Source of the DNA: an uncultured Lachnospiraceae bacterium
GTDB taxonomy: Bacteria > Bacillota > Clostridia > Lachnospirales > Lachnospiraceae
Direction of reading: 5' to 3'
NCBI GenBank assembly: GCA_910584585.1
Contig: CAJUBP010000017.1
Location: forward strand, 1-64,000
Length of the DNA: 64,000 nt
Part shown: piece by piece, positions 49,359 through 57,590 of the stretch
Layout: each line of letters opens with the position of its first letter
Numbering within the stretch: position 1 is the stretch's first letter
The notes under the pieces: generated by a model
Databases searched by the model: none
What the model saw: the letters and a program-made list of their open reading frames with translations, nothing else
Told to the model about the DNA's origin: nothing
Made by a program: the position numbers and the translations under genes

Positions 49359-50474
49359 ATGGATAAGTCAAAAGTATATTTCACAACATTTAAAACCTCA
49401 TATGCGGAAAATATTCCGGACAAATTAAAACGTCTCATTTTTACAGCGGGAATCAAAGACATTGATTTTAAAGATAAGTATGCTGCCATTAAAATGCATT
49501 TCGGGGAGTTGGGAAATCTGGCTTTTTTGCGTCCCAACTATGCCAAAGTGGTAGCGGATATCGTGAAAGAACTGGGTGGAAAAGCATTTTTGACAGACTG
49601 CAATACCCTTTATGTAGGCAGCCGGAAAAATGCCCTGGATCATCTGGACACTGCTTATGAAAATGGTTTTTCTCCTTTGTCCACAGGCTGTCATGTGATT
49701 ATCGGAGACGGATTGAAAGGAATGGACGAAGAACTTGTTCCAGTGGACGGCGAATATGTGAAGGAGGCCAAAATTGGCCGCGCCATTATGGATGCGGACA
49801 TTTTTATTTCCCTGAACCATTTTAAGGGCCATGAGATGACAGGTTTCGGCGGAGCGCTGAAAAATATCGGCATGGGCTGCGGTTCCCGGGCCGGCAAGAT
49901 GGAGATGCACAGCGAAGGAAAGCCTTATGTGAACCAGGAAAAATGCGTAGGCTGCGGCATGTGCACCAGGGTCTGTGCCCATACGGGAATTACCGTAACA
50001 GACAAAAAGGCTTCTATTAATCATGACAATTGTGTTGGCTGCGGACGCTGTATCGGCATTTGTCCCAGAGACGCAGTTGAGCCGAGCTTCGGAGATTCCA
50101 ATGATGTGCTGAATTATAAGATGGCGGAATACAGCAAAGCCGTGATTCAGAACCGGCCCCATTTCCATATTTCCATTGTCTGTGATGTGTCCCCCAACTG
50201 TGACTGCCATCCGGAGAATGATATTCCGATTATTCCAAATGTGGGAATGTTTGCGTCCTTTGATCCGGTGGCGCTGGACGTTGCCTGCGCAGACGCCTGC
50301 AACCGTCAGCCGGTGATTGCGGGAAGTATCCTGCAGGAAAATAAAGAGCATGATCAGGATGAAAACCACGACCATTTCCATGTGACCCATCCGGATACCA
50401 ACTGGAAATCCTGTGTGGAGCATGCGGAAAAAATCGGCATTGGCAGCCGGGAATATGAATTGATTGAGATTTAA
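49359..50474 (+). CDS. DUF362 protein with two [4Fe-4S] ferredoxin motifs
   Basis: This 371-residue iron-sulfur protein has an N-terminal DUF362 domain (about 1-185; AIKMHFGELGNLAFLRP, LTDCNTLYVGSRKNALDHL, SLNHFKGHEMTGFGGALKN) followed by two classic cluster motifs, CVGCGMCTRVC and CVGCGRCIGICP (about 193-240). A His/Asp-rich stretch near the end (ENKEHDQDENHDHFHVTHPD) may bind metal. Such proteins are common in anaerobes and presumed to carry electrons, but their partner is not known. It has its own promoter and is followed by the 5'-nucleotidase gene 13 bases after its stop. Confidence 0.9.
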   Translation: MDKSKVYFTTFKTSYAENIPDKLKRLIFTAGIKDIDFKDKYAAIKMHFGELGNLAFLRPNYAKVVADIVKELGGKAFLTDCNTLYVGSRKNALDHLDTAYENGFSPLSTGCHVIIGDGLKGMDEELVPVDGEYVKEAKIGRAIMDADIFISLNHFKGHEMTGFGGALKNIGMGCGSRAGKMEMHSEGKPYVNQEKCVGCGMCTRVCAHTGITVTDKKASINHDNCVGCGRCIGICPRDAVEPSFGDSNDVLNYKMAEYSKAVIQNRPHFHISIVCDVSPNCDCHPENDIPIIPNVGMFASFDPVALDVACADACNRQPVIAGSILQENKEHDQDENHDHFHVTHPDTNWKSCVEHAEKIGIGSREYELIEI

Positions 50475-50487
50475 GGAAAGAACTTAT

Positions 50488-52449
50488 ATGAAAATAGGAA
50501 AGAACGTATGGAAACTGCTGCTGCTTTTCCTGATGGGGATGGTTGTGTCGGAAAGCACTGCCTTTGCCAAAGAATCTAAAGAAGTGAAAGTAGTTTTTAC
50601 CCATGATCTCCATTCTCATCTGGAGCCTTTTTACCTGGAAGAGGATGGGAAGGAACAAAAGGTGGGCGGGTTTGCCCGGATTATGACCTATCTGAAGGAG
50701 CAGCGGCAGGAAAATGAGAATCTCTTGTACTTAGACGGCGGGGATTTTTCCATGGGAACTCTGTACCAGACTGTGTATGCTTCACAGGCAGCCGAACTTC
50801 GGATGCTGGGAGCTTTGGGGGCAGACGCCACAACCTTCGGAAATCATGAATTTGATTACCGAAGCAAAGGCCTTGCAGATATGCTTCAGGCCGCAAAAGA
50901 CAGCGGGGATGAAATTCCGCCTCTGGTGGTCTGCAACATTGACTGGGAGGCAACGCAAAAAAGTGAGACAGCGGAGGATGGAGCCATACTTCAGGAAGCC
51001 TTCGAAATGTACGGCGTAAAACCTTATATCATCGTGGAGAAAGGCGGCGTAAAAACTGCGGTTATCGGCGTTTTCGGCAAAGATTCCCTGGAATGCGCGC
51101 CTACCTGTGCCCTGACTTTCCGAGATCCGGTGGAAGCAGTGAAAGAAACGGTGGAGGAAATTCAAAAACAGGAAACGGCGGACCTGATTGTATGCGTGTC
51201 CCACAGCGGAACCTGGGAAGATGAGAAGAAGTCAGAAGATGAATTGCTGGCCAAGGGAGTGCCGGAGCTGGATCTGATTGTCAGCGGCCATACCCACAGT
51301 ATATTGGAAGAACCTATTGTCCACGGCGATACGGTGATTGTGTCAACCGGAGAATACGGAGCCAGAGTGGGCACGCTTGAGATGGTTCAGAAAGAAAACG
51401 GACGCTGGAGCCTGGCGGATTATCAGTTGACCCTGATGGACGAATCCTATCAAGAGGACAAAGAGGCGGCAGAGAAGATTCAGGAGCTGGGCGAAACCAT
51501 TGATTCTGATTATCTGTCCCAGTTTGGATTCACCAAGGATCAGGTACTGGCCCACAATCCCTGGGAATTTACGAAAATAAACGGGCTGGGGGAGATTCTT
51601 AAGGAAGAGCCTCTGGGAAATCTTCTGGCGGATTCTTACCGTTATGTGGTTAACAGCAGCGATACCGGGGATGACAATCCGGCCATGGTAGCGGTGGTGC
51701 CCAGCGGGTGTATCCGGGATACGTTTCATAAGAATAAAGATATCACAGTTGCGGACGCGTTTCAGGTTCTTTCCCTGGGGATTGGGCCGGACGGCGTGCC
51801 GGGATATCCCCTGGTAAGCGCGTATTTTACCGGAAAAGAACTGAAAACCATGGCAGAAGTGGACGCGTCCATTTCGCCGATCATGTCAACCGCCCAATTG
51901 TATGTCAGCGGCCTGTCCTATACCATCAATCCCAGCCGTATGATACTGAACAAAGTAACAGATGTGGAATTTCAGGATATGGACGGAACGGTGCAGGAAT
52001 TAGAGGACGACAAGCTCTATCGTCTGGTTGCGGATCTCTACAGCGGTCAGATGTTAGGCGCAGTGACTGAGCAGTCCTACGGAATTCTCTCCATTGTGCC
52101 CAAAGACGCCCAGGGAAATGAGATTCCCATAGATCAGCTGGAAGAGCATATTATCTATGCAGACGGGCGGGAATTGAAAGCATGGGAATGTGTGGCCCGA
52201 TACCTGGATTCCTTTGAGGAAAAAACAGAGGCGGCAGAACCGGAAATCCCGGAATATTACAGCACCACCCATAACCGTAAGGTGGTGGAGGCTGACAGCA
52301 GCCTGGGGGCTGTCCTGAGAAATCCCAACCGGATAGCGGTTGCCGTTTTCTCCATTGGCGCAGGGCTGGTAATTATTCTGGCGCTGGCGATTGTAATGAT
52401 TGTGCGGTGGAGGAAAAAGAAAAAGCGTAGGATGGGAAATGTTCGGTAA
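50488..52449 (+). CDS. Membrane-anchored 5'-nucleotidase/2',3'-cyclic phosphodiesterase-like protein
   Basis: This 653-residue exported enzyme has a signal peptide (1-27) and a metallophosphoesterase domain (about 30-290) with dinuclear metal motifs FTHDLHSHLEP, LDGGDFSMG, FGNHEFDYR and SGHTHSILEEP. The 5'-nucleotidase C-terminal domain (about 330-560; NLLADSYRYV, VPSGCIRDTF) follows. A C-terminal helix (near 620-642) with basic residues after it anchors it to the membrane. Family members degrade extracellular nucleotides to nucleosides and phosphate, linking to salvage. ATG 50488 follows AAGGAAAG, with an eight-codon longer TTG form possible. Its last codons fall in a 45-bp duplication. Confidence 0.92.
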   Translation: MKIGKNVWKLLLLFLMGMVVSESTAFAKESKEVKVVFTHDLHSHLEPFYLEEDGKEQKVGGFARIMTYLKEQRQENENLLYLDGGDFSMGTLYQTVYASQAAELRMLGALGADATTFGNHEFDYRSKGLADMLQAAKDSGDEIPPLVVCNIDWEATQKSETAEDGAILQEAFEMYGVKPYIIVEKGGVKTAVIGVFGKDSLECAPTCALTFRDPVEAVKETVEEIQKQETADLIVCVSHSGTWEDEKKSEDELLAKGVPELDLIVSGHTHSILEEPIVHGDTVIVSTGEYGARVGTLEMVQKENGRWSLADYQLTLMDESYQEDKEAAEKIQELGETIDSDYLSQFGFTKDQVLAHNPWEFTKINGLGEILKEEPLGNLLADSYRYVVNSSDTGDDNPAMVAVVPSGCIRDTFHKNKDITVADAFQVLSLGIGPDGVPGYPLVSAYFTGKELKTMAEVDASISPIMSTAQLYVSGLSYTINPSRMILNKVTDVEFQDMDGTVQELEDDKLYRLVADLYSGQMLGAVTEQSYGILSIVPKDAQGNEIPIDQLEEHIIYADGRELKAWECVARYLDSFEEKTEAAEPEIPEYYSTTHNRKVVEADSSLGAVLRNPNRIAVAVFSIGAGLVIILALAIVMIVRWRKKKKRRMGNVR

Positions 52450-52517
52450 TGAGAAACGGACGGAAATTCAGGTAAGATGGGAAATGTTCGGTAATGAGAA
52501 ACGGACGGAAATTCAGG
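52431..52517 (+). repeat. 45-bp tandem duplication at the nucleotidase gene end
   Basis: GATGGGAAATGTTCGGTAAT at 52431 recurs at 52476, an exact 45-base period, with about 42 of 45 bases in the second unit. The first unit includes the last codons and stop of the nucleotidase gene. The unit carries part of one arm of the structured repeat that follows. Confidence 0.85.
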
Positions 52518-52686
52518 ATTGCCCTTTCTCACGCGAACCGGGTAACGTTCCGGCAAACTAACTGCCAACTTCGTCTAAGAAAGTCGGGAAAGCCCTCCTT
52601 TCTAAGTCTCCGTAAGCAGTGGATTTTGCCTGCACTAAGGGCACCCGTGAATCGTTCGCTTAGAGAAAGGGCAATCCTGAATTTCC
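52507..52686 (-). repeat. Structured repeat, copy A (reverse orientation)
   Basis: Arms 52507-52530 and 52663-52686 are perfect 24-base inverted repeats closing a loop of 132 bases. Read on the minus strand, the interior aligns with copy B: CCACTGCTTACG, GGCAGTTAGTTTGCCGG and CCCGGTT blocks are shared. The arms differ from copy B at six positions, yet each stays fully complementary, so stem pairing is conserved. Confidence 0.85.
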
Positions 52687-53055
52687 TGTGTATTGAAATA
52701 CGGAACGATTAACCTGGATATCCTGCGTATTGGAATATAAAACATTTGCTTTGGAAAATAATTTTTAACGTAAGGGTATACTTATTTGCCGGAGAATTCT
52801 TAGAAAGGTGAACAGGAAGAAATTTCTGACTGCAAACCGGAAAATAATTCTGCGGAAGCATTTTAGACAACATGTAAAGAAAATATATAAGCAAACCAGA
52901 CCACAAGGAGAGCCTGAAAGGAACGGTGCAGCCTGTACGCATAATTTTTGCGAGAATATTCTGCCCCTGTGCCTTTTGGCGCAGGGGTTTCCTCCGTTAT
53001 AGAGGAATTAATAGCAATTATTTGAGTCAGCCGTTGGTCAACATTTGAGTACACA
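52687..53055 (+). other. Region between the two inverted repeat copies
   Basis: About 370 bases with no convincing gene. Features seen: a GTATTGGAATAT run near 52729, AT-rich sequence to about 52800, and a strong terminator near the end. It might be a small RNA or a leader ending at the terminator. The flanking copies A and B face each other, so the region could in principle invert by recombination. Confidence 0.4.
52964..52992 (+). terminator. Rho-independent terminator upstream of hydE
   Basis: CCCCTGTGCC at 52964-52973 pairs with GGCGCAGGGG at 52978-52987 (one G-T pair) around TTTT and is followed by TTTCCT. It has no gene directly before it, so it terminates either the nucleotidase transcript or an unannotated RNA. 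Confidence 0.65.
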
Positions 53056-53308
53056 GGCAATTCCAAATTGTCCTTCCTCAAAGCAAACGGTTTACGGGCG
53101 TCCTTAGCAGAGGCGAAATCCACTGCTTACGCAGACTTAAGGATGAGGGCGCTCCCGAATCCTTTAGCCGGAGTTAGCAGTTAGTTCGCCGGCGCGCTGC
53201 CCGGTTTGTGTGAGGAAGGACAATTTGGAATTGCCGTCCGTCTCCAAACATAACCAGATCGCCAAATCCTCATCCAATTTGTGTGAGGAAGGACAATTTG
53301 GAATTGCC
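53056..53308 (+). repeat. Structured repeat, copy B, with duplicated right arm
   Basis: Arms 53056-53080 and 53211-53235 are perfect 25-base inverted repeats with a 130-base loop. The right arm is repeated exactly at 53284-53308 (73 bases on), giving a choice of pairing partners. The second right arm ends 38 bases before the hydE start, so the structure may lie in the hydE leader. Interior blocks match copy A. Confidence 0.85.
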
Positions 53309-53346
53309 GTCCGTCCCCAATTTTTTCAACTATAAAAGGAGAACCT

Positions 53347-54405
53347 ATGCAGCAGACAAAACAATTAATCGATAAACTGGAAGCCCAATCCCGCCTCACC
53401 AGAGATGAATGGATCACCCTGTTAGAAGGCCGAAGCCCCAACACGGCAGAATACCTTTTTGAAAAAGCCAGAAAATGGCAGCATAAATACTACGGAAATA
53501 AAGTGTATACCAGAGGCTTAATCGAATTTACCAACTACTGCAGAAATGACTGCAAATATTGTGGCATCCGCAGGAGCAATCGAAATGCCCAGCGTTACCG
53601 GCTGACAAAAGAGCAGGTGATGGAATGCTGCCGGACAGGTTATGATCTTGGGTTCCGCACCTTTGTACTGCAGGGCGGCGAGGACGGAGCTTTTTCTCAG
53701 GAAGAGCTGGAAGGGATCATCCGGGAGATAAAAAAGAACTATCCGGATTGCGCCCTGACTCTGTCAATCGGAGAGCGTTCCTATGAGAGTTACTTAGGGT
53801 TCTTTCAGGCGGGAGCCGACCGGTATCTTCTTCGCCATGAAACGGCAGAGGAAGAGCATTACCGGAAACTGCATCCCCCGGAACTTTCTTTGGAACACAG
53901 GAAAGAATGCCTGTACCATCTGAAAGAAATCGGTTATCAGACAGGCACGGGATTTATGGTGGGCAGCCCCGGCCAGACTTCGGCCCAGTTGGCGGAGGAT
54001 ATGATATTTATCCGTGAACTGGAGCCCCATATGGTGGGAATCGGGCCCTTTGTGCCCCATCACGATACTCCTTTTGCCGGGGAAGCTGCCGGAACCCTGG
54101 AATTGACGCTGTTTTTGATTGGTCTTCTCAGAGTTATGCAGCCCAAACTGCTGCTGCCGGCTACCACCGCATTGGGAACGATAAATCCTGAGGGCAGGGA
54201 AAAGGGAATCCTGGCGGGGGCCAACGTGGTTATGCCCAACCTGTCTCCCACTTCCGTGCGGAAAAAATATGAACTGTATGACAATAAAATCTGTACCGGA
54301 GACGAGGCGGCGGAATGCCGGGCCTGCCTGAACCGGAGAATGGAACAGATTGGATATGAACTGGTCACAGACCGGGGCGATTATAAGGAGGAAAGTTATG
54401 TATAA
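53347..54405 (+). CDS. hydE: [FeFe]-hydrogenase maturase HydE
   Basis: This 352-residue radical SAM enzyme is needed to build the H-cluster and acts on a cysteine-Fe(CO)2CN precursor made by HydG. The SAM-cluster motif is FTNYCRNDCKYCGIRRSN. Other family segments are FVLQGGEDGAFSQEEL, RYLLRHETAEEEHYRKLHP, TGTGFMVGSPGQT and HHDTPFAG, followed by LPATTALGTINPEGREKGI. The C-terminal CRACLNRRMEQIGY is also typical. ATG 53347 lies behind AAAGGAG. It overlaps hydG by eight bases. No hydF and no hydrogenase structural gene are in the window. Confidence 0.95.
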   Translation: MQQTKQLIDKLEAQSRLTRDEWITLLEGRSPNTAEYLFEKARKWQHKYYGNKVYTRGLIEFTNYCRNDCKYCGIRRSNRNAQRYRLTKEQVMECCRTGYDLGFRTFVLQGGEDGAFSQEELEGIIREIKKNYPDCALTLSIGERSYESYLGFFQAGADRYLLRHETAEEEHYRKLHPPELSLEHRKECLYHLKEIGYQTGTGFMVGSPGQTSAQLAEDMIFIRELEPHMVGIGPFVPHHDTPFAGEAAGTLELTLFLIGLLRVMQPKLLLPATTALGTINPEGREKGILAGANVVMPNLSPTSVRKKYELYDNKICTGDEAAECRACLNRRMEQIGYELVTDRGDYKEESYV

Positions 54406-55816
54406 CGTAATGTCACCGAAAGCAGAAGAATTCATCAGTCACGAAGAGATTCTGGAATCTCTGGATTATGCGGAGAAAAACAAAAATAACCGGGAATTGT
54501 TAAAGCAGATTTTGGAAAAAGCAAAGCTGCGGAAAGGACTTTCCCACCGGGAGGCCGCTGTGCTGTTAGACTGTGAGCTTGCGGATATCAATCAGGAAAT
54601 CTATGAGCTTGCCCAGCAGATCAAAAAAGATTTTTACGGCAACCGCATTGTAATGTTCGCGCCGCTGTATCTGTCCAATTACTGCATAAACGGCTGTGAA
54701 TACTGCCCTTATCATTTGAAAAACAAGCATATTGCCAGGAAAAAACTTACCCAGGAGGAAATTGTAAAAGAGGTTACGGCTCTGCAGGATATGGGCCACA
54801 AAAGGCTGGCTCTGGAGGCAGGGGAAGATCCGGTCAACAATCCCATTGAATATATTCTGGAATGCATTCATACCATTTACAGCATTAAGCATAAGAACGG
54901 GGCAATCCGCCGGGTGAACGTAAATATTGCGGCAACCACCGTGGAGAATTATCAGAAATTAAAAGAGGCGGGAATCGGCACTTATATTTTGTTCCAGGAA
55001 ACCTACAATAAAGAATCTTATGAAAAGCTGCATCCCACAGGGCCGAAACACGATTATGTCTATCATACGGAAGCGATGGATCGGGCCATGGACGGCGGAA
55101 TTGATGACGTGGGCCTGGGAGTTTTGTTCGGACTGAACAATTACCGCTATGATTTCACCGGAATCCTGATGCATGCGGAACATTTGGAAGCTTATAAAGG
55201 GGTAGGCCCTCATACCATCAGCGTTCCCAGGCTGCGAAGGGCAGACGATATAGATCCGGATGTGTTTGACAACGGCATTTCCGATGAGATTTTTGAAAAA
55301 ATAGTGGCATGTATCCGGATTGCCGTTCCCTATACAGGAATGATTGTTTCCACCAGAGAGAGTAAAGCCTGCCGGGAAAAAGTGCTGCACCTTGGAATTT
55401 CCCAGATCAGTGGGGCCTCCAGAACCAGCGTGGGAGGCTATGTGGAGCCGGAACCGGAAGAAGAGAATTCCGCCCAGTTTGACGTCAGCGATAACCGTAC
55501 CCTGGACGAGGTAGTCCGGTGGCTGATGGAAATGGACTATGTGCCCAGCTTCTGTACAGCCTGCTACCGGGAAGGGAGAACCGGAGATCGGTTTATGACG
55601 CTGCTGAAAAGCGGTCAGATTGTAAATTGCTGCCACCCCAACGCTTTGATGACGTTAAAGGAATATTTAGAGGATTATGCCTCTCCCGAAACCAGGGAAA
55701 TCGGGGATAAATTGATTGAAAAAGAACTGGATGTCATCACAAATCCCAAAGTAAAGGAGAAAGTGGTTGATTACCTGGCAAATATCCATAACGGAGAGAG
55801 GGATTTCCGGTTTTAA
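54398..55816 (+). CDS. hydG: [FeFe]-hydrogenase maturase HydG
   Basis: This 472-residue radical SAM tyrosine lyase splits tyrosine to supply CO and CN ligands of the H-cluster. The SAM-cluster motif is SNYCINGCEYCPYH, and the C-terminal second cluster is bound by C-x2-C-x22-C (SFCTACYREG ... NCCHPNA). Family segments LALEAGEDPVNNPIEYIL, YILFQETYNKESYEKLHPTG and GLGVLFGLNNYRYDF are all present. ATG 54398 has AAGGAGG six bases upstream and lies in the end of hydE, so synthesis is coupled. Full length, no odd residues. Confidence 0.96.
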   Translation: MYNVMSPKAEEFISHEEILESLDYAEKNKNNRELLKQILEKAKLRKGLSHREAAVLLDCELADINQEIYELAQQIKKDFYGNRIVMFAPLYLSNYCINGCEYCPYHLKNKHIARKKLTQEEIVKEVTALQDMGHKRLALEAGEDPVNNPIEYILECIHTIYSIKHKNGAIRRVNVNIAATTVENYQKLKEAGIGTYILFQETYNKESYEKLHPTGPKHDYVYHTEAMDRAMDGGIDDVGLGVLFGLNNYRYDFTGILMHAEHLEAYKGVGPHTISVPRLRRADDIDPDVFDNGISDEIFEKIVACIRIAVPYTGMIVSTRESKACREKVLHLGISQISGASRTSVGGYVEPEPEEENSAQFDVSDNRTLDEVVRWLMEMDYVPSFCTACYREGRTGDRFMTLLKSGQIVNCCHPNALMTLKEYLEDYASPETREIGDKLIEKELDVITNPKVKEKVVDYLANIHNGERDFRF

Positions 55817-56027
55817 ACGTTTGGAGCATTATGGGGAGGTTTTCGTTTTTGCTGTTTGACAGAGCGCGTCCATTTTATCCGCAAACTGCTGTCCGCAACT
55901 GGCAGAAATTGATTTTTTCTTGCAACTATGAAGCAATTCTGGTAAAATTGACAAAGGTATGTCCTCAGAATTTTTAAAGAATACAAGGATTGTTTCAGAT
56001 ACATTTCAGCAGAACAGGGGATGGAAT

Positions 56028-57098
56028 ATGAGCGTACAGGACAAAATAGAACGCATTTTAAAAAGCATACACCTGCTGTTTTCCAAAAGTGAGCCTTATG
56101 AGGGAAGCGGCACGAAGATTATTGTGGAAAAGCAGATTGTTTTCGAATTATTGGAACAACTGAATCTTGCCGTTTATGAGGCGATGGATCAATATGAGCT
56201 TACCACAAGGAAACATGAAATAGCGGAGCGCCGCTGTGAAAAACGGGGAGAGGAAATCCTTCAAAAAGCAAGCAGGCATGCAGACGATATTTACGCGGCT
56301 TCTATTATGTATACAGATGACGCCATCAACCGGATCTGCTATATTATGGATGACGCCAACCAGGCCGTTCAGAGTATTTTCCGCAGGATGAACGCGGATA
56401 TAGAAGAACAGCGGGATCGGGTCAGACGCAACCAGCTGGAACTGACGGGACAGCTTCGGGATTTTGCTGACACAGACAAATATGTGAAGCTGATTGAAGA
56501 GGTGAACCGGCAGCGGGAAAAAGAACGGCAGATGGAACTGGAAGGACGGAAGGAAAAAAGAATCCAGAACGAGGGGAAATCTTACTCCGCCGTGAAACCG
56601 GAAATTAAAATCAATCAGGCTTACTTCGAGCGCACCGGCAAAACTTATGAATCAGAACAGCAGGGTGCGGACAGCCAGTCGGACGCAGCAGACAGCCTGG
56701 CCCATATCACAGGAAAAGAGTTTGCGGAGAATCTGCGCCGCAGGGCGAAAAGAAACCGGGGAAATGAGATGAAAATCGAGGATATGTCCCTGGATACGGA
56801 GAAAAAAGCCACTACCATAGAAGAAAGGGAAAAGGGCCTGGATGATATTCTGGCAAAGGCCGGCGCCGGCCTGGCAGCCATGGTGGAATCTGAGATTAAA
56901 GAAATAGAAAATGCCGCAAGAACGGGCGGTTCCACCATTTCCTCCAGGTCGGAATTATCCATGGAAACAGCGGAGATTCCCAAGCTGCCGCCGGAGATCC
57001 ATGTGGATCTGGACGCTGAGTACTTTAAATGGAAGGAAGGAGAAGAAAATCCTGCGTCTGAGAAGAAAGAGAAGCGGTTTCATTTTGGGAGAAAGTAG
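56028..57098 (+). CDS. Coiled-coil protein, unknown function
   Basis: This is a soluble protein of about 356 residues. The N-terminal half (about 25-190) is helical with heptad-like spacing (EQLNLAVYEAMDQYELTTRKHEIAERR, QKASRHADDIYAASIMYTDDAINRI), reminiscent of DivIVA-like scaffold proteins though I cannot match the DivIVA N-terminus. The rest is charged and likely disordered. It ends DAEYFKWKEGEENPASEKKEKRFHFGRK, with a basic tail that could touch membrane or nucleic acid. ATG 56028 is preferred (GGGGATGG upstream); an in-frame ATG at 55959 gives 23 more residues. It lies after hydG with a 211-base gap, so it is probably a separate unit. Confidence 0.72.
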   Translation: MSVQDKIERILKSIHLLFSKSEPYEGSGTKIIVEKQIVFELLEQLNLAVYEAMDQYELTTRKHEIAERRCEKRGEEILQKASRHADDIYAASIMYTDDAINRICYIMDDANQAVQSIFRRMNADIEEQRDRVRRNQLELTGQLRDFADTDKYVKLIEEVNRQREKERQMELEGRKEKRIQNEGKSYSAVKPEIKINQAYFERTGKTYESEQQGADSQSDAADSLAHITGKEFAENLRRRAKRNRGNEMKIEDMSLDTEKKATTIEEREKGLDDILAKAGAGLAAMVESEIKEIENAARTGGSTISSRSELSMETAEIPKLPPEIHVDLDAEYFKWKEGEENPASEKKEKRFHFGRK

Positions 57099-57154
57099 TG
57101 GGAATTTTAAACAGTAATCTGCGGATTCGAGGTGGATTCTTGCGAAGTTTCAAG

Positions 57155-57256
57155 AAGGGGCCGCCGGGAAATGACAGTTTATTACAATATATAGTTTGAT
57201 TCTCTCAGTATCATAACCATAGATTGTTGATAAACCTCATTGCCCGGCAGCCCCTC
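57155..57256. repeat. Hairpin repeat, family 2, copy 2
   Basis: GGGGCCGCCGGGAAATG at 57157-57173 faces CATTGCCCGGCAGCCCCT at 57238-57255. The AT-rich interior has AATATATAG and CCATAGATTGTTG, as in the copy at 41377-41480. This gap (57099-57590) otherwise holds a second hairpin and a promoter but no gene. Confidence 0.65.
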
Positions 57257-57424
57257 TATAATTTTTCAGCATCTGCTGAAAAATCTATTTGAATTCATAC
57301 TCCAAATACTATGACAATTAAAAAAGAAGAATTATGACACTTTTTGTAAAAAATGTAACTGGGACTGCCATTTAAAGTCGCCTTCGGCGAGGGCAGCCCC
57401 TTTGGCTCCAGAACGGTATTGGCT

Positions 57425-57454
57425 CCATGCCAATCAGCGGGGTGATTGGCATGG
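57425..57454. promoter_or_regulatory. 12-bp perfect stem-loop
   Basis: CCATGCCAATCA at 57425-57436 pairs with TGATTGGCATGG at 57443-57454 around GCGGGG. No T-run follows. It lies about 55 bases before the promoter of the second DUF1703 gene and may be an operator or part of an RNA structure. Confidence 0.5.
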
Positions 57455-57507
57455 GCGTGAAAAGTAACTGAACTGTTACTAAAAAATCAGCTCATTAGGA
57501 AAGAAAC

Positions 57508-57536
57508 TTTACAGCTTTTTTGCAGATTGCTATAAT
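57508..57536 (+). promoter_or_regulatory. Promoter of the second DUF1703 ATPase gene
   Basis: TTTACA at 57508-57513 and TATAAT at 57531-57536 with a 17-base spacer, about 55 bases before ATG 57591. Confidence 0.7.
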
Positions 57537-57590
57537 GATTCCAACAAACAGTTGAAATCCATCTCAATCCTCTGGCGAAAGGAGAACGTT

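Noticed and set aside
52507..53308. CRISPR or complete insertion sequence
   Set aside because: Only two inverted copies with a shared interior, no spacers and no transposase frame.
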